Positions 18,040-27,269 of a stretch of 64,000 bases of DNA are shown here, one piece after another; positions within the stretch are counted from its first letter, which is position 1; the number at the start of each line of letters is the position of its first letter. Position numbers and translations under genes: made by a program. The notes beneath the pieces were generated by a model. That model saw nothing but the letters and a program-made list of their open reading frames with translations, was not told the DNA's origin and made no database searches. This DNA comes from JBNKFV01 sp050290265 (GTDB lineage: Bacteria; Pseudomonadota; Gammaproteobacteria; Pseudomonadales; Cellvibrionaceae): positions 1-64,000 of the forward strand of contig JBNKHI010000007.1 in the NCBI GenBank assembly GCA_050290265.1. Reading direction: 5' to 3'.

Positions 18040-18068
18040 AAAAAACCGCTCGAATTGAGCGGTTTTTT
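18040..18068. terminator. Bidirectional terminator between hydrolase and aminotransferase
   Basis: Perfect 12-bp inverted repeat AAAAAACCGCTC / GAGCGGTTTTTT (18040-18051 and 18057-18068) with loop GAATT. The A6/T6 ends serve both convergent genes. Confidence 0.88.
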
Positions 18069-18102
18069 GTATCTGTGCCGTAACAAGCCGAGTGGCGCTT
18101 GA

Positions 18103-19407
18103 TTAAGCCTTTAAGGCTTGTCGAACCGAGGCCAGCTTGACGCAAGTCACAAAAATATCCATCGCAGCATCAACTTCCGCTACTGTCGGCACCGATGGCG
18201 CCAAGCGGATGTTTTTGTCTTCTGGGTCTACCCCGTAAGGGAAGGGGGCTCCGGCAGGCGTCAATTTAACGCCAGCTTCCCCAGCCAGTTTTACGATTTC
18301 TTTTGCCAGGCCTGGACGTGCATCGAAGGAGATAAAGTAACCACCTTCTACCGGCTCCCAGTGGCCCAAATTGTTATCGCCAAAGGCTGCGTTTAACTTA
18401 TTGAGAACGCATTCAAACCGTGGCTTTAATATTTCGCGGTGTTTAGCCATATGCGCCAATAATGCATCTTTGTTCGGGAATAATTTTGCGTGGCGCAGCT
18501 GGTTAACTTTATCGGGGCCGATGGTAATGGCCTGTAATACTTTCTTGAATGACGTCAGGTTTTTTTCAGTGGCTGAGAAAAAGGCCACTCCTGCACCGGA
18601 AAATGTTATTTTCGAGGTAGAAGTAAATTGAAGAATTGAGTCTTCAGTGCCATATTTGCGGCTTAAATCGAGAATGTTCGCCAGTACTTGTGGTTTTTCC
18701 ACCAGATCATGGACTACATAAGCATTGTCCCACAGCACCTTAAAATTCTTACCCGCCGTTAATGCCAGTTTAGCGATGCGGTCAACGGTTTCATCGCTGT
18801 AGACAACTCCGGTAGGGTTTGAGTATTTAGGCACACACCACATAGCTTTAATACTGCTGTCCGCAGCGACCATTTGCTCAACCACATCCATATCAGGACC
18901 AGTTGCTGTCATTGGTGCACAAACGAGTTCAATGCCTAATTCTTCGCATACGGTAAAGTGACGATCATAGCCGGGGACCAGTGCCAGGCATTTTACCGGA
19001 CCTTCTTTATCCCAAGCGTTTTCGGCGCCACCAAAACCAAATTGCAGGGCATGCTGAACGACCTGAAACATCAGGGTTAAGCTGGCGTTGCCGCCGACCA
19101 GTACTTCCTTGGTGGAGACTCCCAGAATTTCGGCGCCTAATCGTTTCATTTCGATAATGCCATCCAGGCCACCGTAGTTTCGTACATCAGTACCTTCTTC
19201 GCTGATGTAGTTGCCTTCCAGAATCCCATCCAAATGGTTGGACAGGTCCAGTTGCTCGGAGGATGGCTTGCCGCGCGTTAAATCCAGAGCTAATTGCTTA
19301 GCTTGATGTGCGGCATATTCTGCCGTTAGCGCCTGTTCCATTTGTGTCAGTTGATCGGTGCTTGCATTATCGATTAACAAGGAGTGTACCTCAGTGCCGT
19401 AGGTCAA
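18103..19407 (-). CDS. Aspartate aminotransferase, subgroup Ic (Asp_aminotransf family)
   Basis: 434 aa PLP enzyme of the PF12897-type aspartate aminotransferases found in actinobacteria and many proteobacteria, distinct from the AspC/TyrB type at 51.5 kb. The N-terminal LALDLTRGKPSSEQLDLS block is characteristic. PLP residues: N197 (SNPTG), D227 and Y230 (WDNAY), and the Schiff-base lysine K266 (STSKITFSG). Likely catalyses aspartate plus 2-oxoglutarate to oxaloacetate plus glutamate. Single-gene unit with its own promoter and a terminator downstream. Confidence 0.88.
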   Translation of the reverse strand: MTYGTEVHSLLIDNASTDQLTQMEQALTAEYAAHQAKQLALDLTRGKPSSEQLDLSNHLDGILEGNYISEEGTDVRNYGGLDGIIEMKRLGAEILGVSTKEVLVGGNASLTLMFQVVQHALQFGFGGAENAWDKEGPVKCLALVPGYDRHFTVCEELGIELVCAPMTATGPDMDVVEQMVAADSSIKAMWCVPKYSNPTGVVYSDETVDRIAKLALTAGKNFKVLWDNAYVVHDLVEKPQVLANILDLSRKYGTEDSILQFTSTSKITFSGAGVAFFSATEKNLTSFKKVLQAITIGPDKVNQLRHAKLFPNKDALLAHMAKHREILKPRFECVLNKLNAAFGDNNLGHWEPVEGGYFISFDARPGLAKEIVKLAGEAGVKLTPAGAPFPYGVDPEDKNIRLAPSVPTVAEVDAAMDIFVTCVKLASVRQALKA

Positions 19408-19505
19408 AAGTGGATGAATTCCTTGATTGTGAGACTTGTAGTGTCTCCAACCGGGTGGCCAAAATCGGTCTTTAATGAAAGAGTAAGCTAAAATTGGCGG
19501 CGCAG

Positions 19506-19511
19506 ATTATA
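19506..19511 (-). promoter_or_regulatory. Candidate -10 box of the aminotransferase gene
   Basis: A perfect TATAAT on the minus strand about 100 bp before the start codon. The -35 at 17-bp spacing (TTAAAT) matches only three of six bases, so an activator may be needed or the call may be wrong. Nothing else stands out in 19408-19644. Confidence 0.4.
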
Positions 19512-19644
19512 CAGGGTCATTGCGCTAAATTTAATCACTTTCCGGCTTTTCAGTGATTTTCTTTGAGAGGGAAGGTTTCAGGTCTGGCTGCCTATCCACG
19601 AGTTTGAGTGAGCAGCCAGACGTTATTTGAAATGTTATAGACAG

Positions 19645-20463
19645 TTAACTCAGTAATTCGCCCAGGCCAGCGTCCAATGCTTCAACTTGATCGGCTTTGG
19701 CGCTAATGTTTGCCGGGTCAAAATTTAATACTTTGGCATTCGCTGCAGGAAAATTAGCGGCTAGACTGTCCGCACCCGTATCCAGGTTGTCGGCCATATA
19801 TTCGCCTGCGGCGATAACGTTAGCCATTACCTCTTCACTTTCGCCTTTTTGCGCAGCAATTTTATCAGCCAATGCTGCGGCCATCTCCTCTGGGAATTTC
19901 CAGCGGTTTGCCAGTTCAGCTCCGGCCTCAGCATGAGTGAAACCGAGATGTACTTCTTCGAGTTCAACCTGATTGCCGCCTGCATTGACTGCGCTGTCGA
20001 TTTTTGCCGCCTCTTCAGGGCGAACAGTGTGTATCAAAAGCGTACCAACATTTGCCATCAGGCCGCAGGTGTAGGCCGTATCTGCATCTATTTTGATTTG
20101 ACGCGCCAGCCAGCGGCAGGCGTTCGCAATAACAAAGTTGCGGCGCCAAAATTGGTTAAGGTCAAAGCCAGGAGGGGCTTTAAAAGCAGAGGACAGTCCT
20201 GATGCCAGTACCAGTGTCCGCAGTGCATTAAAACCCATTAGCACCGCTGCATCGTTGACTGAACCAATTTTACGGTTGCCTCCGTAATGTGCGGAATTGG
20301 CAGCTCGCATCACCTTGGCGGTGAGAGCCTGATCGCTGGCAATTTTTTTAGTAATTGCGTTGATGTCTACATCATCGTCATTAAAGCTTTCGATGAGTTC
20401 CTGAACTATTTTAGGTAACTGTGGGAGCTGTTGGGCATTATTAATCAACTCGCGTAAAGCCAT
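19645..20463 (-). CDS. HDOD-domain signalling protein
   Basis: 272 aa, a nearly stand-alone HDOD domain. The start LPQLPKIVQELIESFNDDDV and the block KIASDQALTAKVMRAANSA are typical, followed by SVNDAAVLMGFNALRTLVL. HDOD proteins lack full HD phosphohydrolase chemistry and act as scaffolds in signalling, motility or c-di-GMP networks. Cytosolic. Monocistronic by spacing. Its partner cannot be inferred, but two GGDEF and two HD-GYP genes lie within 35 kb. Confidence 0.85.
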   Translation of the reverse strand: MALRELINNAQQLPQLPKIVQELIESFNDDDVDINAITKKIASDQALTAKVMRAANSAHYGGNRKIGSVNDAAVLMGFNALRTLVLASGLSSAFKAPPGFDLNQFWRRNFVIANACRWLARQIKIDADTAYTCGLMANVGTLLIHTVRPEEAAKIDSAVNAGGNQVELEEVHLGFTHAEAGAELANRWKFPEEMAAALADKIAAQKGESEEVMANVIAAGEYMADNLDTGADSLAANFPAANAKVLNFDPANISAKADQVEALDAGLGELLS

Positions 20464-21039
20464 GTTGTCTCCTTACTTACAGAGTGTAGATAAAATATTA
20501 GACGGCAATTTGTTTATAAATTGAGCGTAAGTTATTTATTTTATGGTCGAACTAAAAAGTCCGAACTGTTTTTCCCTTATGTTTTATGAGATTAATCCTA
20601 TTGGCGCCATGTTGTCATCTATATAAACACTTTTTTGCGCCGCAATTTACATTTTTTAGCACTGTGCGTGTTTTTTACGCGAGATCAGATCCCGGTGGTA
20701 GGGTAAAGTTCACGTTATTTGGCTGTACCTTAGCAGCAGTTACCGTATAAATGGCGTCAATTTCTTTCTCATAGGTGGTAAATATGGCAAACTCCGCACC
20801 CGAATCGACTATCCTTTAAGTCAGTATAGTCAGAACTAAAGGCACTGACTTTTCTCGTTAGAACTAGGCCCAGCTCTTGAGATACCTGTCTCTAGTGGCG
20901 TCATATGGCTTAAGTGAGAGGAGCCGGTTGATTTTCTGAGGGGTTACTTAGTCTCTTGATACAGCTACTGCGTGGTCAGCGCAGTAACTCCTGAGGTTTT
21001 ATTAGCCGCTATGGATTGGCTCAATCGCTGAGGCTTGCG
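20464..21039. other. Long intergenic/leader region before the CHASE4-GGDEF gene
   Basis: About 575 bp without a supportable gene. The left part is AT-rich and should carry the HDOD promoter. The right part, just before the GGDEF gene, contains overlapping inverted repeats (20940-20991) that could form mutually exclusive RNA hairpins; see the separate entry. I found no match by eye to known c-di-GMP riboswitch consensus sequences. Confidence 0.45.
20940..20991 (+). promoter_or_regulatory. Possible alternative-hairpin leader of the GGDEF gene
   Basis: TACTGCG (20966-20972) can pair with CGCAGTA (20980-20986). GGGGTTACT (20940-20948) can instead pair with AGTAACTCC (20983-20991) with one G-U pair. 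The two helices share AGTA, so they exclude each other. They end about 50 nt before the start codon. Function is inference. Confidence 0.3.
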
Positions 21040-22692
21040 TTGTTTAGAAGTTTAAAAGCTCGTTTACTAACTATTGGCGTTTTAACATTCAGTCTGGTTC
21101 TGGGCATTCAAGTATATGTCCGGCTGGGTTTCGATGTGCCTGAATTGAAAGCATTGGAAGCGATTTCTGACCGTAAAGATGCTGCCCGTGTTGAGCAAGC
21201 GGCAGAGCAAACGTTGCAATTTGTTCGCGCATTAGCCTATGAATATAGTACTTGGGATGAAACGTTTGACTTCGTAAAAAATAAAGGTTTTGGCTTTATT
21301 GGGCAGTCGTTGGTGGCGGGACTTGTTTCCGCTAAAGAAATTGATGGCGTTCGGTTTTATGACAAGCAGTGGGAGTTGTTGTTTGCCTGCGACCGTAATT
21401 CGCAAACACAAATCTGTGACGAAAGGCGGAAAATTAGGGTGGGCAACGAGCTCATGGCCTGGCTGTCAGTATTTGATGACGGCCGGCAGTTTAGCAATTC
21501 TGCAAGTCTTCCAGGTGGTATCTACCAGACATCACAAGGGCCGATATTTTTTACCATTGCTCCAGTTCAACCTTCAAAAAACAATACGGATAGCGTCGGT
21601 TGGTTGCTTTTTTGGCGTGGTTTGTCTCAAGAGCAAGTGGCGAGTTGGCGGGAGCATCAGCGGGTTAATGTGTCTGCCAGTTGGGCTTCTGACGAGAAAC
21701 CGTTACCACCAGAATTTTTAGCGACTCATGATTTCTCGGCCGATAAAGGTACGTTGCAACGCAATAGTAGTGGTCGGCTTTATTGGGCGTTAAATGATGT
21801 ATTTGGCAAGCCCAGAGTTTTTTTAACCATTCAATACGATAGCAGTTTTGTTAATCAGAATGTCTGGTCAAGATCCTTGGCTGTGAGCATCTTTCTTGGT
21901 TGCTTTATCATTATGCTGATGTTTTTTGTGCTGGATCGCTTTTTGGTGAATCCATTATCCAAATTGGCGTCTGAAGTAGAGCAGATTAAGTTGATTAAGG
22001 GCTTTTTAGATGTTCGCTTGTCTGATCCCGGTAGCATTGAAATTGCGAGAATTTCTCGTCAGTTTAATTTGTTGCTGGGCCGCGTGAATGACCAATATCG
22101 ATTGTTGCAAGAACAGAATCAAATTCTTGAGCGAGCCAGTTATAGAGACCAGTTAACCCGGTTGCCCAATCGTCGGGCGTTGGATTTATTTGTCGACGAA
22201 GGTTGGACGCGCATCCTGAGTCAGCGAGGTTCCATGTGTATGGCTCTGATTGACTGTGATTTTTTCAAACAATATAACGATAATTATGGGCACGATTCTG
22301 GTGATCAGGTGCTGCGTCGGATTGGCCAAATTCTGGATAAATATAATTCTCGTGAAAACACCATTGCAGCTCGTTACGGTGGCGAAGAATTCTGCGTAGT
22401 GATGCAGAATACCCCCTTGCAAGAAGCGGAAGCGTTGCTTGAGTCCAGCCGAGTTGAATTAGAACATATGAATATTCAGCATAATGGATCTGACCATGGC
22501 AAGGTCACTATGAGTATTGGCTTGGCGCAAATGGATGCAGCACCGACACTGCATCCTAAAAACTTGTTTCGAGCTGCAGATCAAGCGCTGTACACAGCCA
22601 AACATTCGGGGCGAAACTGTGTGTTTGTCAGTAAGGTCGATACAGGCATAGACTCCAGCCTGAAATTTTCGGCGGGAGACCAATTGCCCTAG
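21040..22692 (+). CDS. Diguanylate cyclase with periplasmic CHASE4-like sensor and HAMP
   Basis: 550 aa from TTG 21040, which has GAGG six bases upstream; a TTG at 21016 adds eight residues with no good ribosome site. Order (in this numbering): membrane helix ~5-25, CHASE4-like periplasmic domain ~45-275 with the hallmark YSTWDETFDFV, second membrane helix ~280-305, HAMP linker, then GGDEF domain from ~370. Active-site motif GGEEF at 447-451, with the metal-site segment LIDCDFFKQYND. The I-site RxxD is replaced by RENT, so product inhibition is probably absent. Makes c-di-GMP from GTP in response to an outside signal. Confidence 0.87.
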   Translation: MFRSLKARLLTIGVLTFSLVLGIQVYVRLGFDVPELKALEAISDRKDAARVEQAAEQTLQFVRALAYEYSTWDETFDFVKNKGFGFIGQSLVAGLVSAKEIDGVRFYDKQWELLFACDRNSQTQICDERRKIRVGNELMAWLSVFDDGRQFSNSASLPGGIYQTSQGPIFFTIAPVQPSKNNTDSVGWLLFWRGLSQEQVASWREHQRVNVSASWASDEKPLPPEFLATHDFSADKGTLQRNSSGRLYWALNDVFGKPRVFLTIQYDSSFVNQNVWSRSLAVSIFLGCFIIMLMFFVLDRFLVNPLSKLASEVEQIKLIKGFLDVRLSDPGSIEIARISRQFNLLLGRVNDQYRLLQEQNQILERASYRDQLTRLPNRRALDLFVDEGWTRILSQRGSMCMALIDCDFFKQYNDNYGHDSGDQVLRRIGQILDKYNSRENTIAARYGGEEFCVVMQNTPLQEAEALLESSRVELEHMNIQHNGSDHGKVTMSIGLAQMDAAPTLHPKNLFRAADQALYTAKHSGRNCVFVSKVDTGIDSSLKFSAGDQLP

Positions 22693-22779
22693 TCGGGTTC
22701 GCTCGCTAGAGTAAGTGTTTTAGTGGGTGGTGTCTGGCCGCTATGTGCTTATTTATTGTGTTTTAACAGTGGTATAGAA

Positions 22780-23427
22780 ATGGACAAAAAACTTCAAAGT
22801 GTTAGACGAGAATATTTGCGTGAACATTTAACACGTGAAATCCTAAACGATGATCCCATTGCGCAATTTCAGCGGTGGTTGCAAGAAGCGATCGACGCTG
22901 GATTACAAGACCCTACCGCGATGACTCTAGCGACAGTGGATGGGGAGGGGCAGCCTAGTCAGCGAATTGTGTTGTTGAAAGACTTGAGTGCTGACGGATT
23001 TGTTTTCTATACCAATTATGAAAGCAAGAAAGCACAAGATATGGCTGTTAATCAGCGCGTCAGTTTGCACTTTCCTTGGCATGATCTGGAGCGGCAAGTC
23101 AAAATTACAGGGACTGCTAGCAAAGTAAGTGCGCGTGAATCTCTGGCCTATTTCGTGAGTCGACCTAAAGAAAGCCAATTAGCCGCGTGGGCATCAGCGC
23201 AAAGCCGTCCGATATCGTCTCGGCAGCTATTGATGCAGCAGTTCAATGCCATGAAAGAGAAGTTTTCTCGTGGTGAAATTCCTTTACCCGATTTTTGGGG
23301 TGGGTTCCGAGTATTGCCAAAGACTATAGAGTTTTGGCAAGGTGGGGCAAATCGATTACATGATCGTTTTCAATATTCACATAATGCCGTTGGTGAGCCT
23401 TGGGTGATTCAACGTCTCGCACCTTAG
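22780..23427 (+). CDS. pdxH: Pyridoxine/pyridoxamine 5'-phosphate oxidase
   Basis: 215 aa from ATG 22780, matching the ~218 aa of E. coli PdxH. FMN enzyme that makes pyridoxal 5'-phosphate, the cofactor of the aminotransferases in this window. Visible family blocks: ATVDGEGQPSQRIVLLKDL (FMN binding), FYTNYESKKAQ, SRPKESQLAAWASAQS and the C-terminal FWQGGANRLHDRFQY ending in RLAP. Followed 17 bp later by the quinone oxidoreductase gene, probably in one transcript. Confidence 0.96.
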   Translation: MDKKLQSVRREYLREHLTREILNDDPIAQFQRWLQEAIDAGLQDPTAMTLATVDGEGQPSQRIVLLKDLSADGFVFYTNYESKKAQDMAVNQRVSLHFPWHDLERQVKITGTASKVSARESLAYFVSRPKESQLAAWASAQSRPISSRQLLMQQFNAMKEKFSRGEIPLPDFWGGFRVLPKTIEFWQGGANRLHDRFQYSHNAVGEPWVIQRLAP

Positions 23428-23444
23428 TAGGGAGTTTTAAAGTC

Positions 23445-24428
23445 ATGCATTACATCGATTGTATTGAGCCTGGTGGACCCGAGGTTTTACGTTGGGTTGA
23501 GGGACCACAACCCGTATGTGGGGAACAGGACGTCCTAATTGCCGTGTCTGCAGCAGGGGTAAACAGGCCGGACGTTTTTCAGCGGATGGGGTCTTATCCT
23601 CCTCCTGCCGGTGCGTCGCCTATATTGGGCTTGGAAGTCGCTGGGGAGGTTGTTGAGGTCGGCGCGGAAGTGACCGATTTTATTGTTGGTGACCGGGTTT
23701 TCGCCTTGGTCAATGGCGGTGGTTATGCTGAATATGCCATCGCGCCTGCTGGGCAATGTTTACGCATTCCCGACAACCTTAGTTACAAGCAGGCCGCATC
23801 GTTACCAGAAACGCTATTTACCGTGTGGAGTAATGTGTTTATGCGCGCTGCCTTACAGCCGGGTGAAACCTTGTTGGTGCATGGTGGAAGCAGCGGTATT
23901 GGTGTGACTGCTATCCAACTGGCCAAGGCTTATGGTTGCCAGGTTATAGTCACAGCGGGTAGTGATAGAAAGTGCCAGTATTGCTTGGATTTAGGTGCTG
24001 ACTTGGCAATCAATTATCGTAATGATGATTTTGTTGAGGCCTGCAAGGCGTTTACGCAAGGTAACGGCGTGAATGTAATACTGGATATGGTGGGAGGTAC
24101 TTACGTCGATGGCAATATTCAAGTTGCTGCAATGGATGGTCGCATAGTGAATATTGCGTTCCTTCAAGGAGCAAACGTTAATGTCAATCTGAAACCTGTG
24201 ATGCAGAAACGCCTGCAGTTAACGGGGTCGACATTGCGTCCACGTTCAGCCGCTTATAAAGCTGAGGTTGCTGTTCAATTGAAAGACCATGTCTTACCTT
24301 GGTTGGCGCAAGGTACAGTGAAAGCGTGTGTTGAAAAATCGTACCCCTTGGCGCAGGCTGGTGATGCACATGCCTGGTTGGAGTCTCCGGACACGCTGGG
24401 CAAAGTTGTGCTTACCGTCGACCACTGA
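23445..24428 (+). CDS. NAD(P)H:quinone oxidoreductase, PIG3-like zinc-free MDR protein
   Basis: 327 aa from ATG 23445 with GGGAG about ten bases upstream. Medium-chain dehydrogenase/reductase fold. The N-terminal catalytic domain has GVNRPDVFQRMGSYPPP, typical of the PIG3/QOR group. The nucleotide-binding motif is HGGSSGIGVTAIQLAKAYG. No zinc-binding cysteine cluster. Likely reduces quinones or enones with NADPH. Cytosolic; probably co-transcribed with pdxH. Confidence 0.87.
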   Translation: MHYIDCIEPGGPEVLRWVEGPQPVCGEQDVLIAVSAAGVNRPDVFQRMGSYPPPAGASPILGLEVAGEVVEVGAEVTDFIVGDRVFALVNGGGYAEYAIAPAGQCLRIPDNLSYKQAASLPETLFTVWSNVFMRAALQPGETLLVHGGSSGIGVTAIQLAKAYGCQVIVTAGSDRKCQYCLDLGADLAINYRNDDFVEACKAFTQGNGVNVILDMVGGTYVDGNIQVAAMDGRIVNIAFLQGANVNVNLKPVMQKRLQLTGSTLRPRSAAYKAEVAVQLKDHVLPWLAQGTVKACVEKSYPLAQAGDAHAWLESPDTLGKVVLTVDH

Positions 24429-24753
24429 CTTCACACTAGAAATTGAGTAAAACCTAGAGGTTAAATATCAATGTAGATATTTTTCAAAACCTGGACCTTG
24501 TTAACTGATTTTTTACCTTGATCCGGTAGGGTGAGTTTCTAAGGTCCGTTAGAGAAGTTAAATAATTTTAATAAATAAAAGGGTGTTCTTAGTTAATATC
24601 ATTCATGATTTTAAACACCTGATTGCTTGAAATTATAGCGTTAGTAGCAATAGTGTTTGAAGTTGACTCTGTAAAGTATTCATTCTGTCAATCTTGCGTT
24701 AGGTATCATTTGCGCTTGTTAGGTATTTACTGGCAAACAGATTTAGGAAACTG
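24429..24753. other. AT-rich intergenic region before the TonB receptor
   Basis: About 325 bp. A weak AT-only hairpin with T5 (AAATATC / GATATTT, 24463-24482) may end the pdxH transcript. GTTAGGTAT occurs twice, at 24698-24706 and 24718-24726, exactly 20 bp apart and just before the receptor start at 24754; this spacing of two helical turns is operator-like. No gene seen. Confidence 0.4.
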
Positions 24754-27057
24754 ATGAAGTTGAAAAAATACTTTCGGTTAATTAATCCGTCACTCCCTCT
24801 GGCTGGCTCCATTTGCTCCCCATTGCTAATGTTAGGTAGCTTGTCGACATACTCAATATTGGCCTCGGCCTCCGTAATGGATACAAACCACATTTCAGAG
24901 ATTGAGGAGATTGTGGTGTCCGCCCGTCGTCGTAATGAATCAATAATGGCCGTGCCAATTGCAGTTACTGCATACAGTGGCGACGCTTTACGTATGAGTG
25001 GCAGGGAAAACATTGTTCGTCTAGCCGAAAGTTCACCAAACACCACCTTAAAGGTTTCCAGAGGAACTAATACAACCATCACTGCATTTATCCGTGGTGT
25101 TGGCCAACAGGACCCGCTGGCAGGATTTGAGTCGGGTGTTGGGATTTATATCGACGATGTTTATTTGAATCGCCCGCAGGGAGCTGTGCTGGATGTTTAC
25201 AATGTAGAGCGAGTTGAAATATTACGGGGTCCTCAAGGAACGCTTTATGGAAAAAACACGATTGGCGGTGCGGTTAAATACGTTACGGCTACATTATCTG
25301 ATACGTCCGAACTATCGATACGGACATCACTGGGTAGCTATGATCAACGAGACTTGATCGTTAGTGGCAGTTTACCCATAACACAAAATTTTCGTGTTGG
25401 CGGAGCCCTCGCTAGCTTTAATCGCAGTGGATTTGGCAAAAATTTATATACGGGTGAGGAACACTATAATAAGGATATTCTTGCCGGTCGCCTTACCGTT
25501 GAGTGGCAGCCAGAAGAAGACTGGTTTGTTCGCTTTAGTGGTGATATGACCGAAGACGACTCCAATCCCAAGTCTGGCCACAGATTAATTGATGCAACGC
25601 TCACAGATAACCCGGTTTTGGACAATGTTTATGACACGCGAGCTGGAGCGGCTGTTAACAGTGTTATCAAGCGCAATCAGGTGCGGCAGCAAGGTGCAGC
25701 CATAAATGTTGAGCATGATCTGAGCGCAACACTGGTTTTAAAGAGTATTACCGCGTATCGACGTGATGATACCAAAACACCTATCGATTTCGACAGTCTG
25801 CCTGATTCAACATTTGATGTTCCTGCCGTTTACGAAAATCGGCAGTTTAGTCAGGAGATACAACTGCTTTTTGACCGCAATCGCTGGCAAGGCGTTGCAG
25901 GTATTTATTATATGGATGCCAACGGCTTTAACGCCTTTGACATCGTCGCATCGAATTTAGGTTTGAGTATTTTTACCTTAGGCGATGTGGACTCACAGAC
26001 ACTGGCGGCTTTTAGCGAAGTTACGTTTGACGTCAGTGACACATTGAGCTTTTCTTTAGGTGGGCGCTTCACCCATGACCAGCGCCAATCTACCGTTGTA
26101 CGAAATACCTACCTTGGGGTTTTTTCCCCTTATTTTGGAAATCCCGATGCTGCCAGTTTGACCTCGGTTGTGCTTGATGAAGAGGGCAATGAGGTCGTAC
26201 CAAGGTTTTCAGGTAAGAGAACAGATGTTGCTTTCACACCGCGAATCAGCCTTAGCTGGCGACCTGCCGAAAACATACATGCCTATGTATCCTATAGCGA
26301 AGGTTTTAAAGGCGGCAGTTTTGATCCCCGTGGTGATTATTCTAAACCTGAAATTCGCGATGGGTTTAAACCGGAAAGTGTTGATAGCTATGAGGTCGGT
26401 ATCAAAAATGCTTTGTTGGATAATCGTATAAGCTCGCGTTTTGCTGTTTTTTATAGTGATTATAGCAATGTGCAAATACCAGGTTCAGAGGCTATCGATA
26501 CGGATGCAGATGGAATCAATGACAGTTTTACCGGTACAGTGACTAACGCAGGCAAAGCAATTATTAGCGGTACAGAATTAGAAGTATCGGCGAAACTGAC
26601 GGATAAGCTGAGTATCAAAAGCGCTCTAGGTTACATTGACGCAGATTATCGAGAATTTATCGCTTTTGGTGATAATCTGGCAGATGAATATGTATTTCAG
26701 AATACACCAAGAAAAACAGCTTTCGCAGCCATTGATTATACGACCAACTTTGCCGTGGGACAGATCCCTGGAAGGTTAAGTATTACAACTGAGGTGGCTT
26801 ACCGTAGCTATACCCATCAGTTTGAAAAGCCCAATGTACTGTTAGATCAAAGTGGTTATAGTTTGATTAACGCCGGTGTTGTCTGGTCAACGTTAGATGA
26901 ACACTGGCAATTTGGATTGTATGGAAAAAACCTGGCGGACAAGCATTACAAAGTGGCTGGGTACAGTTTTGCAGGGTTTGGCGATGGTGGCCAAACTCAG
27001 TCAGCCTTTTACGGTAACCCTAGAACGGTTACTGCAACGATAAGTTTTACATTCTAA
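24754..27057 (+). CDS. TonB-dependent outer membrane receptor
   Basis: 767 aa. N-terminal signal peptide (basic MKLKKYFR start, hydrophobic segment, cleavage near residue 40), then a TonB-box-like EIEEIVVSA at about 49-57. The plug domain has VPIAVTAYSG, FIRGVGQQDP, GIYIDDVYLNRP and VERVEILRGPQGTLYGKN. A 22-strand-type barrel follows and ends with aromatic phenylalanine (TATISFTF), as outer membrane proteins do. This subtype, with YIDDVY and QGTLYGKN, is common in organisms that take up complex organic molecules as well as siderophores. A family III CoA-transferase follows, so the ligand may be an organic acid or lipid; that is inference. Confidence 0.9.
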   Translation: MKLKKYFRLINPSLPLAGSICSPLLMLGSLSTYSILASASVMDTNHISEIEEIVVSARRRNESIMAVPIAVTAYSGDALRMSGRENIVRLAESSPNTTLKVSRGTNTTITAFIRGVGQQDPLAGFESGVGIYIDDVYLNRPQGAVLDVYNVERVEILRGPQGTLYGKNTIGGAVKYVTATLSDTSELSIRTSLGSYDQRDLIVSGSLPITQNFRVGGALASFNRSGFGKNLYTGEEHYNKDILAGRLTVEWQPEEDWFVRFSGDMTEDDSNPKSGHRLIDATLTDNPVLDNVYDTRAGAAVNSVIKRNQVRQQGAAINVEHDLSATLVLKSITAYRRDDTKTPIDFDSLPDSTFDVPAVYENRQFSQEIQLLFDRNRWQGVAGIYYMDANGFNAFDIVASNLGLSIFTLGDVDSQTLAAFSEVTFDVSDTLSFSLGGRFTHDQRQSTVVRNTYLGVFSPYFGNPDAASLTSVVLDEEGNEVVPRFSGKRTDVAFTPRISLSWRPAENIHAYVSYSEGFKGGSFDPRGDYSKPEIRDGFKPESVDSYEVGIKNALLDNRISSRFAVFYSDYSNVQIPGSEAIDTDADGINDSFTGTVTNAGKAIISGTELEVSAKLTDKLSIKSALGYIDADYREFIAFGDNLADEYVFQNTPRKTAFAAIDYTTNFAVGQIPGRLSITTEVAYRSYTHQFEKPNVLLDQSGYSLINAGVVWSTLDEHWQFGLYGKNLADKHYKVAGYSFAGFGDGGQTQSAFYGNPRTVTATISFTF

Positions 27058-27269
27058 CGTTTTATAGTCGGGGTAATAACTCTGAAACCCTCGTAGGGCA
27101 CGGCGTAAAATGTACCGACAAAATCGATTCGGATAGATAATTGATGTTGTGAAAGAAGCAGAGATTGGAGTTCCTATTATTGTGAGAAGCATAATTGCAG
27201 CGCTATTGCTTGTACTTGAAAGCACCGAGTCAACTGTCAGATGATGCAAAATACAGGATGGGAAGGAGT

